Shown in pieces: positions 5,753 to 12,897 of a DNA stretch of 25,586 bases. The position numbers were made by a program, and so were the translations under genes. The notes under the pieces were generated by a model. The model searched no databases. It saw only the letters and a program-made list of their open reading frames with translations, and was not told the origin of the DNA. Numbering within the stretch: the stretch's first letter is position 1; every line of letters begins with the position of its first letter. Origin of the DNA: a virus; IMG/VR virus record IMGVR_UViG_3300041955_000238, positions 1 to 25,586 of that record; one strand, given 5' to 3'.

Positions 5753-5758
5753 TAAAAT
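5750..5758 (+). promoter_or_regulatory. Extended -10 promoter at the end of terL
   Basis: TGA followed by TAAAAT (5753-5758) fits TGnTATAAT in eight of nine positions and overlaps the terL stop codon. A start near 5765 would leave a leader of about 12 bases before the ATG at 5777. It may drive the virion gene block. Confidence 0.5.
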
Positions 5759-5776
5759 GTGGGGAAGGGGTAAACT

Positions 5777-6427
5777 ATGGCCGTAGCACGCACACAATCC
5801 ATCGCAGGAACCAACGGGGCAGGCGGCCCCCTCAAAGTAACGCTTAGCTCAGCCGTCACGGCAGGCGATCTGTTGTTCATCGTCGTCGGCCAGTATGGCA
5901 AGACTTCGGCGGGTGCTCTCGCTACCCAGACGAACTGGGAGAACCTTCCCGTTATCCAAGACAATCTTGGCTCGCAGTCGGGCTACAATGCCATCTGCGA
6001 CCGCCTCATCAGCCTTTATCACCGCGCGACCATCTTTGTCGTGCCCGTCGTCTCGGTCACCGGCCTCCAGAGTTTCACCATTTACACCGCCGCCCCCGCC
6101 ATCGTGTACGCCGTGGAGTACAGCGGCCTCGCAGGCATCTTCGACGGGGCCACGCAAGCCCTTGTCAACTTCGGCACCACATGGGCGTCACCCGCCATCA
6201 CGACCAGTGGCACCGGTATGGTATTCACCTATGTTGGTCTTGCGCTCGCGCAGTCCGTCACGCTTGCGGCAACGCAGGGCACGCTCTTGTCCGAAACCGA
6301 TAACGCCACGGCCGTGTGTTCGGCCGGATGCGTAGAACACATCAACACTGCCGCAGCCACTTACAACCCCGCCGGAACCACGGCGGCCACACAGGAAGTC
6401 GGCACGATCACGGTCGCGTACAAATAG
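5777..6427 (+). CDS. Beta-rich virion or fibre protein (216 aa)
   Basis: Not assigned to a family. The ATG has a purine-rich GGGGAAGGGG upstream. The chain begins MAVARTQSIAGTNGAGGPLK and continues with alternating strands rich in Thr, Ala, Val and Gly (for example VTAGDLLFIVVGQYGK and TTWASPAITTSGTGMVFTYV), which suggests an all-beta sandwich as in fibre, decoration or receptor-binding domains. No transmembrane segment or catalytic motif is visible. It sits between the terminase and portal genes. Its TAG stop lies inside one copy of the dispersed spaced repeat. Confidence 0.6.
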   Translation: MAVARTQSIAGTNGAGGPLKVTLSSAVTAGDLLFIVVGQYGKTSAGALATQTNWENLPVIQDNLGSQSGYNAICDRLISLYHRATIFVVPVVSVTGLQSFTIYTAAPAIVYAVEYSGLAGIFDGATQALVNFGTTWASPAITTSGTGMVFTYVGLALAQSVTLAATQGTLLSETDNATAVCSAGCVEHINTAAATYNPAGTTAATQEVGTITVAYK

Positions 6428-6447
6428 CCCCTTTACCGGAGGTATCG
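6425..6447 (-). repeat. Dispersed spaced repeat, copy A
   Basis: On the minus strand: CGATACCTC, centre CGGT, then AAAGGGGCTA. The plus-strand copy contains the TAG stop of the upstream gene and the GGAGG that serves as ribosome-binding site for the next small gene. One base of the second half (A for G) differs from the other copies. Confidence 0.75.
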
Positions 6448-6449
6448 CC

Positions 6450-6638
6450 ATCTGTAAACACTGCCACCTGCATCGAGTCATTCTGAACGGGTTCGCGTAC
6501 ATGTGCTGCGATTCCTGCGACGAGATATTCGTGGACCCCACACAACCAACCATCAAACCCGATACCTCGGCCAGAGGGGCTTCCCAAGCCACGTTCGCGC
6601 GGCTGCTGCCGAACGGTGAGAAAGAGTGGGGCTGCTAA
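6450..6638 (+). CDS. Small zinc-ribbon-like protein with probable ATC start (62 aa)
   Basis: An open frame without ATG, GTG or TTG near its ribosome-binding site. GGAGG (6438-6442) is seven bases upstream of ATC at 6450, and the frame ends with TAA overlapping the next ATG (TAATG at 6636-6640), typical of coupled translation. The product would read ICKHCHLHRVILNGFAYMCC, then DSCDEIFVDPTQPT: two Cys knuckles (CKHC and CDSC) of a zinc ribbon. The only internal ATG (6501) would lose the first knuckle. Initiation at ATC is rare, so a sequencing error or a small start change is possible. The function is unknown; it may bind nucleic acid or protein. Confidence 0.5.
   Translation: MCKHCHLHRVILNGFAYMCCDSCDEIFVDPTQPTIKPDTSARGASQATFARLLPNGEKEWGC
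6560..6582 (+). repeat. Dispersed spaced repeat, copy B
   Basis: CGATACCTC, centre GGCC, then AGAGGGGCTT, inside the zinc-ribbon frame where it reads DTSARGA. It lies in inverted orientation to copy A, 112 bases away. Confidence 0.85.
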
Positions 6639-6979
6639 TGTACATCCACCCGCGCACTATCATGGGCGACCGCAACCGCGAACACGTTGTTCGCATCCTC
6701 AACAATATCGTGCCCAACTACCCCGGCCATGCCAACGCGGGCGCGATGACCTCCTTCTACCAGTTCAAGGTCGTGTGCTCCTGCCAGTTCGAGGTGTTGT
6801 GCCGCGATCAGGCCGAGGCGGATATGTGGAAGGCGCAGCATCTCTCGTGCCACGGCGTCTCGGCTGCGGTCGAGGTTGCGCCCACGCTGCGCAGTCCGCA
6901 CGATCCCACCGGTTCCGGCAACCCCCACGCAACAGCGGACAACAAGGTAGTTGCAGTCGAGCCAAAGACGAATGCCTGA
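6638..6979 (+). CDS. Small Cys/His-containing hypothetical protein (113 aa)
   Basis: Not recognised. The start ATG at 6638 overlaps the upstream stop (TAATG); a GTG twelve bases earlier is also in frame but less likely. The protein begins MYIHPRTIMGDRNREHVVRI and contains FKVVCSCQFEVLCRDQAEAD followed by MWKAQHLSCHG. The CSC, Cys, His and CH positions could bind a metal. The C-terminal 40 residues are polar and low-complexity. It overlaps the portal gene start by eight bases, so it belongs to the head-gene transcript. Confidence 0.65.
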   Translation: MYIHPRTIMGDRNREHVVRILNNIVPNYPGHANAGAMTSFYQFKVVCSCQFEVLCRDQAEADMWKAQHLSCHGVSAAVEVAPTLRSPHDPTGSGNPHATADNKVVAVEPKTNA

Positions 6980-8930
6980 TAAGTTCCAGCTCGTAGATGT
7001 GGATTTCGGCAAGGACGCCGAGTGCGACATCGAGCACTACATCAAGCAGCAGCTTGAATGGCTTGACATGGCGCACCGCGAGCTGCACCAGAACAAGCTG
7101 CCGAAGTGGCGCAAACTCTACCTCGGCACTCCGGCCGAGATGTCGCGCAACTTCCCCTTCCCCAACGCCGCCAACACGATTGTGCAGGTGGTGGGCGCGA
7201 CAACCGATACGATGGTCGCGCGCGTCATGGGGCTGGTGTATGCCACGCATCCGTTATGGCCGTTCACCAACTATGCGAAGGCGGGCAGCAACGACGAACG
7301 CAAGGTGAATGAGGTCCGGCGCACCTGCCTAGAGAACTTCATGGAGATCGTGGGCATGGAGCCGTCCGAACTCGATCTCCAGCGCGTCGAGGCACAGTGG
7401 TTCACGGACGCATCCAAGCTGGGCACTGGATTCATTGCCGTGTCGGTGGAGGATCAGGTTGAGGCGGTCGTGGTGGGATACGACGAGGCCAGCAGCAAGA
7501 AGAAGATCAAAGGCGAGGAGACCACGATCTACAGCGGGCCACGCGTAACCAAGCTGCGGCACGAGGATGTGATGGCCGACCCGTCCGCACAAACTTTGGA
7601 GGACGCGCCGTTTGTCAGTAAGCGATGCAGGCTCTACAGAACCGATCTTGAGGACCGCGCTCATCGTGAAATCTACGATAAGAAGGCCGTCGATTCGATC
7701 ATGGGCAACCCGGATCGAAGCGCGCCACGAGAACCGGAGCGTCAAGAGTTACAGGATCAAGGGATCGCCACTCCTGCCTACCCCGAGTCCGCGGCGGAAT
7801 GGGACATCTACGAATGCTACTTCCCGTGGTGGCACAACGGCCGCAAATACCGGCTGATCTATAGCTACCACAAAAAGAGCAAGACTGTACTGCGAAAGGT
7901 TTTCAATTTTTTACCCAAGAACGAACTGCCCGTCAAGCGGGCCAAACTGGGCTACCGCACCGACGGTCTTTATGGCCACGGCTATTCCGAGTTGCTCGAA
8001 AACTACCAAGAGGAACTTTCGACAACACATAACCAGCGTTTGGACAACGCTACGGTGGCCAACATTCGTGCTCTGCGTGTATCTCCTCGCGCACGCGCCC
8101 TCGACGCCAACATGGAACTTTACCCGAGCGGCCTCCTCATTGGTGAGAAGGACGAGATCGAGGCGATTGCGGTTGGCGACGTTTATCCATCCACATTCAA
8201 AAACGAGGAGATGACCCTCGGGCTGGTTGCACAGCGCGCTGGCATTACCCCGGCGGTTAGTGGCGCAGGCAGCGGAGGGATGCAGAAGAAACCCGCTGTC
8301 TATACGGCGCAAGGCACGCTGGCCACAATGCAGGAGAACAACTCGGTGGTCGGGTTTGCGACGAGTGAATTCCGCCACGCGCACGTCATCCTTGGGTCGT
8401 TGCTGACGGCCTTATATGGCAAGTTTGGCACGAACGGCCGCGAGGAGATGTTCGGCCTCGACGCCGATGTGCTCAAGGACGCGCTCCGCGAGTTCGAGCG
8501 CGAACGCCTTCGCATCCCAATCCGAGCATCGACGGGATCGCTCAATCGGGAGATCGACAAGCAGACCGGAATGTTGATGGCAGGGCTGATGCAGCGTTAC
8601 ATGACCGCACAGGTCCAGATGCTGCAAGCCATCTCTAACCCCATCGTTCCTCCGCTCGTGCGGGAGAACATGACCAACTTCCTGCAAGCCGGGGAGTTGC
8701 TCCACAAACGCATATTGAAGGACTTCGGATATGAGCAGCCTGACATCTACGTCCCCGAGACTAAAGTTGGCGAAGGACAAAATGCGCCAGCTCCACCGGG
8801 AGGGCAAATGGCCCCCGGCGGGGCACCCGCTCCGGGAGCTGGCCCTGCTGGACCCGCAGGAGGTGGAAACCTTCTTCCGGGGCAAAATCTGGGCGGCGCT
8901 GGTATCGGGCCTCCAACAGTTCCAAAGTAA
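6972..8930 (+). CDS. Portal protein (652 aa)
   Basis: The dodecameric ring at the capsid vertex through which DNA enters and leaves. The ATG at 6972 overlaps the upstream stop by eight bases and gives MPDKFQLVDVDFGKDAECDI. FPFPNAANTIVQVVGATTDT, MVARVMGLVYATHPLW and KLRHEDVMADPSA are typical of large phage portals, where NAAN is followed by a helix and a wing domain. The long helical stem and crown region (residues about 500-590) is followed by a Pro-Gly-rich tail (about 600-652, APAPPGGQMAPGGAPAPGAG). Size and position just upstream of a scaffold-like and a capsid gene support the call. The 3' end overlaps the next gene by up to 200 bases. Confidence 0.85.
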   Translation: MPDKFQLVDVDFGKDAECDIEHYIKQQLEWLDMAHRELHQNKLPKWRKLYLGTPAEMSRNFPFPNAANTIVQVVGATTDTMVARVMGLVYATHPLWPFTNYAKAGSNDERKVNEVRRTCLENFMEIVGMEPSELDLQRVEAQWFTDASKLGTGFIAVSVEDQVEAVVVGYDEASSKKKIKGEETTIYSGPRVTKLRHEDVMADPSAQTLEDAPFVSKRCRLYRTDLEDRAHREIYDKKAVDSIMGNPDRSAPREPERQELQDQGIATPAYPESAAEWDIYECYFPWWHNGRKYRLIYSYHKKSKTVLRKVFNFLPKNELPVKRAKLGYRTDGLYGHGYSELLENYQEELSTTHNQRLDNATVANIRALRVSPRARALDANMELYPSGLLIGEKDEIEAIAVGDVYPSTFKNEEMTLGLVAQRAGITPAVSGAGSGGMQKKPAVYTAQGTLATMQENNSVVGFATSEFRHAHVILGSLLTALYGKFGTNGREEMFGLDADVLKDALREFERERLRIPIRASTGSLNREIDKQTGMLMAGLMQRYMTAQVQMLQAISNPIVPPLVRENMTNFLQAGELLHKRILKDFGYEQPDIYVPETKVGEGQNAPAPPGGQMAPGGAPAPGAGPAGPAGGGNLLPGQNLGGAGIGPPTVPK

Positions 8931-9069
8931 CGCCCTTGGCACCGCCATGTCCAGCCGTGACATGGCTTTGCGGGACGAAGCACGCGGGGTATATCGGATG
9001 TGTGGTGATATGATGGAATGGGCGGACGAAGTTCGCGCTTTCCACTCCGCAATCAAAGAAGGAGATTGA
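8731..9069 (+). CDS. Hypothetical protein overlapping the portal 3' end (112 aa)
   Basis: A second frame within the end of the portal gene, continuing past it. The ATG at 8731 has AAGGA eight bases upstream; the ATG at 8782 with GAAGGA is an alternative. The protein contains LAKDKMRQLHREGKWPPAGH, PLRELALLDPQEVETFFRGK and MMEWADEVRAFHSAIKEGD, a well-formed helical protein. By contrast the portal frame over the same bases is Pro-Gly low complexity. Its unique part (8931-9069) encodes charged helices. The function is unknown; position suggests a head-assembly role. It ends two bases before the scaffold-like gene. Confidence 0.65.
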   Translation: MSSLTSTSPRLKLAKDKMRQLHREGKWPPAGHPLRELALLDPQEVETFFRGKIWAALVSGLQQFQSNALGTAMSSRDMALRDEARGVYRMCGDMMEWADEVRAFHSAIKEGD

Positions 9070-9071
9070 AT

Positions 9072-9776
9072 ATGGCAGTTGACTGGAGTCCTTGGAAGAA
9101 ACCGGAAGTGAAGCCGCCTGTAGTTGAGGAGGGCGCGGAGCATCCTCCCGAAAAGACCCCCGCCGAGATTATCGCTGAGTCCGTGTCGGCGGCCGTGACC
9201 GCTGGGCTAAAGCCGATCTCTGAGCAGATCGAGGCGCAGAATGCGCGTTTCACCAAGCTGGAGGAGCAGACCAAACCGCGAGAGGTCAAGCCGCCTGTAA
9301 CGCCGGGCGAGCCGACCAGCGTGCTGGACGACGAGAACCTTGCGTTCGCGCAGAGGTTGACGCCGATTCTGGCGCGGCAGTTCGAGATGGAGTCCACGAT
9401 TGTGCGGGACAAGATCGTGCGGGAGTACATGACTTCTGGCTACGGTGATCTCGTGACCCAGTTTGAAGGAGAGATCAACACCATCTTGGACAGCGCACCG
9501 CTCGTGACCAACGAGGGCAAGCCGTTCCGGGGCGATCCCCAGTACGTGCGCAACGTGATCGACATGGTGCTTGGCAGGGCAGCGCGCAAAGCGGGTATGC
9601 GCTTCGACGGCAAGAGCAAGGGATTCTTCCTTGAGCCTGCCAATGGAAGCGCGAACGACAGCACCCGTGAGAGCGGCGACGGCATGACTGAGAGCCAGCG
9701 CAAGGTGTTTGGACGGATGGGTGTGCCGCTTGAGGAAGCCAAGAAGGTAATGAGCAAACTGCACTTCGTTGCATAG
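9072..9776 (+). CDS. Scaffold-like protein (234 aa)
   Basis: The ATG at 9072 follows AAGGAGA by six bases and gives MAVDWSPWKKPEVKPPVVEE. The N-terminal 75 residues are Pro- and Glu-rich, with a predicted coiled coil (AEIIAESVSAAVTAGLKPIS, EQIEAQNARFTKLEEQTKP). The middle is helical and the C-terminus is charged (TESQRKVFGRMGVPLEEAKK). Length, charge and place between portal and major capsid genes fit an internal scaffolding protein that guides procapsid assembly. There is no protease motif. Sequence alone cannot exclude a minor head protein. Confidence 0.6.
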   Translation: MAVDWSPWKKPEVKPPVVEEGAEHPPEKTPAEIIAESVSAAVTAGLKPISEQIEAQNARFTKLEEQTKPREVKPPVTPGEPTSVLDDENLAFAQRLTPILARQFEMESTIVRDKIVREYMTSGYGDLVTQFEGEINTILDSAPLVTNEGKPFRGDPQYVRNVIDMVLGRAARKAGMRFDGKSKGFFLEPANGSANDSTRESGDGMTESQRKVFGRMGVPLEEAKKVMSKLHFVA

Positions 9777-9786
9777 GAGCTAAACA

Positions 9787-10014
9787 ATGGCAGACAATGG
9801 AGTTAAGGTAGAGCAGAAGGTCGCACATGTGCTGGAGCTAACCATCCGATTCGTGCCGGAAACGGGTGAGATCAGGATGGCGGCCAGCGCCGCCGATCCG
9901 GTCACGCTGCTGGGCATGTTGGAGTTCGCCAAGGTAGCCATGATCGAGCAGCGGGCAGCGCAGGCAAGCGGCAAAGGACCGAGCCTGATTGTGCCGGGCA
10001 GGTTCGCATCGTGA
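9787..10014 (+). CDS. Small hypothetical head-region protein (75 aa)
   Basis: Not recognised. It starts MADNGVKVEQKVAHVLELTI and continues RFVPETGEIRMAASAADPV, TLLGMLEFAKVAMIEQRAAQ: two strands and a helix. A GGAGC motif precedes the ATG. The stop codon overlaps the next GTG (GTGA). Small genes between scaffold and capsid are common in phage head operons; no function can be inferred. Confidence 0.65.
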   Translation: MADNGVKVEQKVAHVLELTIRFVPETGEIRMAASAADPVTLLGMLEFAKVAMIEQRAAQASGKGPSLIVPGRFAS

Positions 10015-10217
10015 TACCTCAGCCAGAGGGGCTTATGAATCGACGATGTGTTACAATTGATCCAACTGTGGAGATGATACACGCGGAATTCGAGCATGAC
10101 CATCTCTATGGCGAGGTTGTGGTAAAATATGAAGCAGGCCGACCCGTAATCATTAAGAGAACGGAGTCGATCAAACCAACCGAGCAGCGGACCAGCCGCG
10201 ACGAGAGTGGGCAATGA
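10011..10217 (+). CDS. Small hypothetical protein (68 aa; start uncertain)
   Basis: The GTG at 10011 overlaps the upstream stop, but an ATG at 10035 preceded by AGAGGGG is an equally good start and would give 60 residues. The first residues (IPQPEGL) are encoded by a copy of the dispersed repeat. The conserved-looking core is TIDPTVEMIHAEFEHDHLYG and EVVVKYEAGRPVIIKRTESI, which resembles small phage proteins seen near head genes. The function is unknown. Confidence 0.6.
   Translation: MIPQPEGLMNRRCVTIDPTVEMIHAEFEHDHLYGEVVVKYEAGRPVIIKRTESIKPTEQRTSRDESGQ
10012..10034 (+). repeat. Dispersed spaced repeat, copy C
   Basis: TGATACCTC, centre AGCC, then AGAGGGGCTT. Its last 21 bases are identical to copy F at 25263. 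It lies over the start region of the 68-residue gene and supplies the purine run before the ATG at 10035. Confidence 0.9.
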
Positions 10218-10225
10218 GCATTTGA

Positions 10226-10873
10226 GTGCTGACTACTGAAACCGGAACCAAGCTGGGCCAGTCCGTCGTCACCGACGTAAACGCGAACGTCCCTCTCCCA
10301 CCCAATCCTCCCCGATCCATCTCACCCGAGGCAGCGCTTTTGTTCGATAAGAGCGTGGTTGCTCGGCCGCTGATGGTCCCCGAAGTCTGTTCGATCCGCG
10401 TCAAGAATACCGAGTATCGCTATCGCTGGGTTAACCGTGATGGTCAAGGCGGGCGTATTTATACACAGAGGCGGGCGCAGGGCTTTCTGAACGCCACGAA
10501 AGACGATGTTGAGATTTTGGGCGGCGATGCGGAGAGCAAGGACGGCGAGATCAGGGCGGGCGATCTGGTGCTCATGAAGATCAGGGCCGATATTTATGAC
10601 GCTGCCATGAAGTACAACATGCAGCGGGCGATGGCACAGGCGCGAATGCGCGGCGTGCATCTGGAGGGCGCGTCCAGCGATGTGTTCGCGGACGACAAGC
10701 CCCAACGAGTTTCTGTGGCGGACGAACCCTTCAACCGAAGCGGCAAGGCCGTCGCATTCATTCCTTCCAGCGCAGAGGCGGAAGCGATGATTAACGATTC
10801 GATCAAGGCAGGACGCAACGAGGAAGCGCGTCAGGCTATCGAGTCTGTCCGCACCAAGGCGGAGAAGAAGTAG
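10226..10873 (+). CDS. Hypothetical phage head-region protein (215 aa)
   Basis: The start is a GTG at 10226 with no strong ribosome-binding site, eight bases after the previous stop. Proline-rich N-terminus, then CSIRVKNTEYRYRWVNRDGQ, GGRIYTQRRAQGFLNATKDD and VLMKIRADIYDAAMKYNMQR. This pattern of a basic RYRWVN...GRIY module followed by a helical region recurs, from memory, in phage proteins next to the major capsid gene. The C-terminus is charged and helical. Probably a minor head or assembly protein; exact role unknown. Confidence 0.6.
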   Translation: MLTTETGTKLGQSVVTDVNANVPLPPNPPRSISPEAALLFDKSVVARPLMVPEVCSIRVKNTEYRYRWVNRDGQGGRIYTQRRAQGFLNATKDDVEILGGDAESKDGEIRAGDLVLMKIRADIYDAAMKYNMQRAMAQARMRGVHLEGASSDVFADDKPQRVSVADEPFNRSGKAVAFIPSSAEAEAMINDSIKAGRNEEARQAIESVRTKAEKK

Positions 10874-10882
10874 GAGCAATTC

Positions 10883-11524
10883 ATGGCTATCACTGCAATT
10901 CCCATCCTTCCGGTTGAGTCTGTCTCTGGAAACAGTTTTCGAGCCTTCCGCCTGATTGAAGAAGCGACCCAGACGTTTAAGGTCGGCACCCCGGTCGCCA
11001 TTGCTGCCGGTGACGGTGGTGTGCAGGCTTGGTCGGCCAATACCGGCGCGACCGGCGTCAACCTTGGGCAAGGCGGCATTTGCGGCATCAGTTATGAGGC
11101 CGCATCGAACCTTGGCTCGACGGGTCTTGGTGCTCCGGTTCCCTTCTCGCCCGTGACGGGGCTTGGTGCCGCTGCTGGCACGTTTGGCAGCGTCCCTAAC
11201 CAGTCGCTGGCCAAGAACATTGCGCATGGCGCGCCGCTTAACGATGGCCGCGTGGGCTTTATTCTGCCCGCGCCGGACACCGTTTTCTCGGCGGTTCTGG
11301 GCAACAACGGTTCGCCGGTGACGCCCGCCGCGACCGATGTGGGCAAGGGTTATGGTCTTACGCTCGACTCGGGTGGCAACTTCTGGTACGTGGATCGCAA
11401 CAAGACCACTGTCGGCACGAGCGTTGTGCTGACCGTGATCGCTTTGGATTTGCGCGACGTGCCGGGCGCTGGCACGCGCGTTCTTTTCACGTTCATCAGC
11501 AACTACGTTAACCTGATCGGGTAA
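10883..11524 (+). CDS. Decoration-like head protein (213 aa)
   Basis: A Gly/Ala/Thr/Val-rich all-beta protein: MAITAIPILPVESVSGNSFR, AFRLIEEATQTFKVGTPVAI, VGKGYGLTLDSGGNFWYVDR and LTVIALDLRDVPGAGTRVLF. A weak GGAGC precedes the ATG. The FKVGTPV module and the final Asp-Val loop resemble phage head-decoration or capsid-stabilising beta-barrel proteins. It directly precedes the major capsid gene, the usual place for such proteins. The assignment rests on composition and position. Confidence 0.55.
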   Translation: MAITAIPILPVESVSGNSFRAFRLIEEATQTFKVGTPVAIAAGDGGVQAWSANTGATGVNLGQGGICGISYEAASNLGSTGLGAPVPFSPVTGLGAAAGTFGSVPNQSLAKNIAHGAPLNDGRVGFILPAPDTVFSAVLGNNGSPVTPAATDVGKGYGLTLDSGGNFWYVDRNKTTVGTSVVLTVIALDLRDVPGAGTRVLFTFISNYVNLIG

Positions 11525-11550
11525 CGCGGGACGCTTTAGGAGTAGTTCTT

Positions 11551-12501
11551 ATGATGGTACGCGGTACATTCGCACAAACGCTGGCTCCCGGCGTCCACCA
11601 CTGGTTCCTGCATTTCCTCGATTTGCAGATGCGCGAGGAGGAGTACACCCACGTTGCGAACGTCGAAACCTCGCAACAGGCGTACGAGGACGAAGTGGAG
11701 ATGGCTGGTGTCGGCATGATGCCGGAAAAGCCGGAAGGCTCGTCGGCCATGTACGACGACATGATTCAGGGAGGCACCAAGCGGTACGTCCACCTGAGTT
11801 ATGCCCTTGGCTCCCGCGCTTCTTGGGAACTGATCGAGGACGACCAGTATGGCATCCTCAAGCAAGTGCCCAAGTCGCACGCCCGCTCGGCGCTGTTCGC
11901 CCGCGAGATGGTGTTCTTCAACGTCTTTAACCTCGGGTTCTCCACGATTGTGACGACCGATGGCGTATCGCTGTTCAACACACAGCACCCGCTGTTGGGA
12001 GGCACGGCCGCGACGAACGTGGGGCCGGGATTGACCAACGTGATCTTTGCGGCTGGCACCTATCCCAACCGGCCATCGCCGGACATCGACCTCTCCTTCA
12101 CGGGAGTGCAGTTGATGGTCAACCAGTTCGAGCGCATGATCGACTCGCAGGGCATTCCTGTGCGGGTGAAACCTCGGCATGTGCTGATCCCGCCCGAACT
12201 CAAGTTCATCGCGCGCGAGATTCTGGGTTCGCCGGGCAAGCCCTATACGAACGACAACGAGATGAACGCGCTGTTGGGCGAGCATCTGTCGTTCCGCGTC
12301 ATCCACTACCTCACCTCGCAGAGCGCGTGGTATGCGGTAGCGGAGAAGGACGCGCATCAGGTGAAGTTCTTCGACCGTCATCCCATCGACACCGATTACG
12401 ATGACGATTTCGATACCCGCGCCACCAAGATGATTACGTTCCAGCGCTTCTCCGCCGGTGCGACTTCTTGGATTGGGACGTGGGGCAGCAACGGGCCGTA
12501 A
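11551..12501 (+). CDS. Major capsid protein (316 aa)
   Basis: The main shell subunit, probably with an HK97-type fold. LFNTQHPLLGGTAATN (141-156) is typical of Mu gpT-like major head subunits as I remember them. MVNQFERMIDSQGIPVRVKP followed by RHVLIPPELKFIAREILGSP matches the segment before the axial domain, and the C-terminus (TRATKMITFQRFSAG) matches the usual last strand. The acidic N-terminal region (EVETSQQAY-like, residues 36-60) could be the N-arm. An ATGATG start allows two adjacent starts; GGAG lies about ten bases upstream. No separate maturation protease is seen in the head block. Confidence 0.75.
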   Translation: MMVRGTFAQTLAPGVHHWFLHFLDLQMREEEYTHVANVETSQQAYEDEVEMAGVGMMPEKPEGSSAMYDDMIQGGTKRYVHLSYALGSRASWELIEDDQYGILKQVPKSHARSALFAREMVFFNVFNLGFSTIVTTDGVSLFNTQHPLLGGTAATNVGPGLTNVIFAAGTYPNRPSPDIDLSFTGVQLMVNQFERMIDSQGIPVRVKPRHVLIPPELKFIAREILGSPGKPYTNDNEMNALLGEHLSFRVIHYLTSQSAWYAVAEKDAHQVKFFDRHPIDTDYDDDFDTRATKMITFQRFSAGATSWIGTWGSNGP

Positions 12502-12510
12502 GGAGAACAT

Positions 12511-12666
12511 ATGAGCAAGTTTTGGCACGCCGCCTTGCATGTGCTGGCGATTGCGTTGCAGATTGTGAACGTGGTGGCAACTCCGTCGCCTTACCAGTTG
12601 CCAGTGACTGTAACCATTACGGCGCTACAAGGTGTACTTGCGGTGGCGAATCATGGCAGTAACTAA
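12511..12666 (+). CDS. Small hydrophobic phage protein (51 aa)
   Basis: The ATG at 12511 follows AGGAG by five bases. It reads MSKFWHAALHVLAIALQIVN and then VVATPSPYQLPVTVTITALQ, a hydrophobic helix, a proline turn and a second mildly hydrophobic stretch. From memory a family of tiny phage proteins beginning with FWH and an Ala/Leu helix is common near head genes. It could be a membrane peptide; a holin is possible but nothing proves it. Confidence 0.6.
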   Translation: MSKFWHAALHVLAIALQIVNVVATPSPYQLPVTVTITALQGVLAVANHGSN

Positions 12667-12748
12667 GGCAAAGGTGAAGAAGGCGTTCTCGAAGGGTGGA
12701 GCCAAGCGTGCGCGTGAGGCGACACCGCGCGGACGAAGGAATCGCTGA
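12653..12748 (+). CDS. Very small basic protein (31 aa)
   Basis: Starts inside the end of the upstream gene and ends with TGATG overlapping the next start. The product is MAVTKAKVKKAFSKGGAKRA followed by REATPRGRRNR, strongly basic, probably disordered and able to bind nucleic acid or a capsid surface. Support is the tight coupling on both sides and the clean composition; there is no homology evidence. Confidence 0.45.
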   Translation: MAVTKAKVKKAFSKGGAKRAREATPRGRRNR

Positions 12749-12897
12749 TGGCGGGCGGGATCAAGAAGAACACGATCAAGCCGGTTGGTGGCATTATCAA
12801 AGGCATGGTCAATGATCTCCAAGGTATCGTGCGCGGGCCGATTGGGAAGCCCAGCAAGTACCGGGGCAGCAACAAGTTTGTTAAAGTGAAGGTCTGA
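12748..12897 (+). CDS. Small basic hypothetical protein (49 aa)
   Basis: Coupled by TGATG at both ends. It reads MAGGIKKNTIKPVGGIIKGM, then VNDLQGIVRGPIGKPSKYRG and ends SNKFVKVKV. The glycine-rich, basic, amphipathic first half could form a membrane-active or DNA-binding helix. The function is unknown. Confidence 0.5.
   Translation: MAGGIKKNTIKPVGGIIKGMVNDLQGIVRGPIGKPSKYRGSNKFVKVKV

Noticed and set aside
10120-10128. TGGTAAAAT, a match to the extended -10 motif
   Set aside because: It lies within the coding region of the 10011 gene, with the next start almost 100 bases away at 10226, so chance is likely. Not listed as a promoter.
10322-11227. 301-codon open frame on the minus strand
   Set aside because: It covers two well-placed plus-strand head genes, is His/Arg-rich as expected of an antisense shadow, and has no supporting signals.
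11536-12540. 334-codon open frame on the minus strand
   Set aside because: Antisense of the major capsid gene; composition and lack of motif mark it as a shadow.
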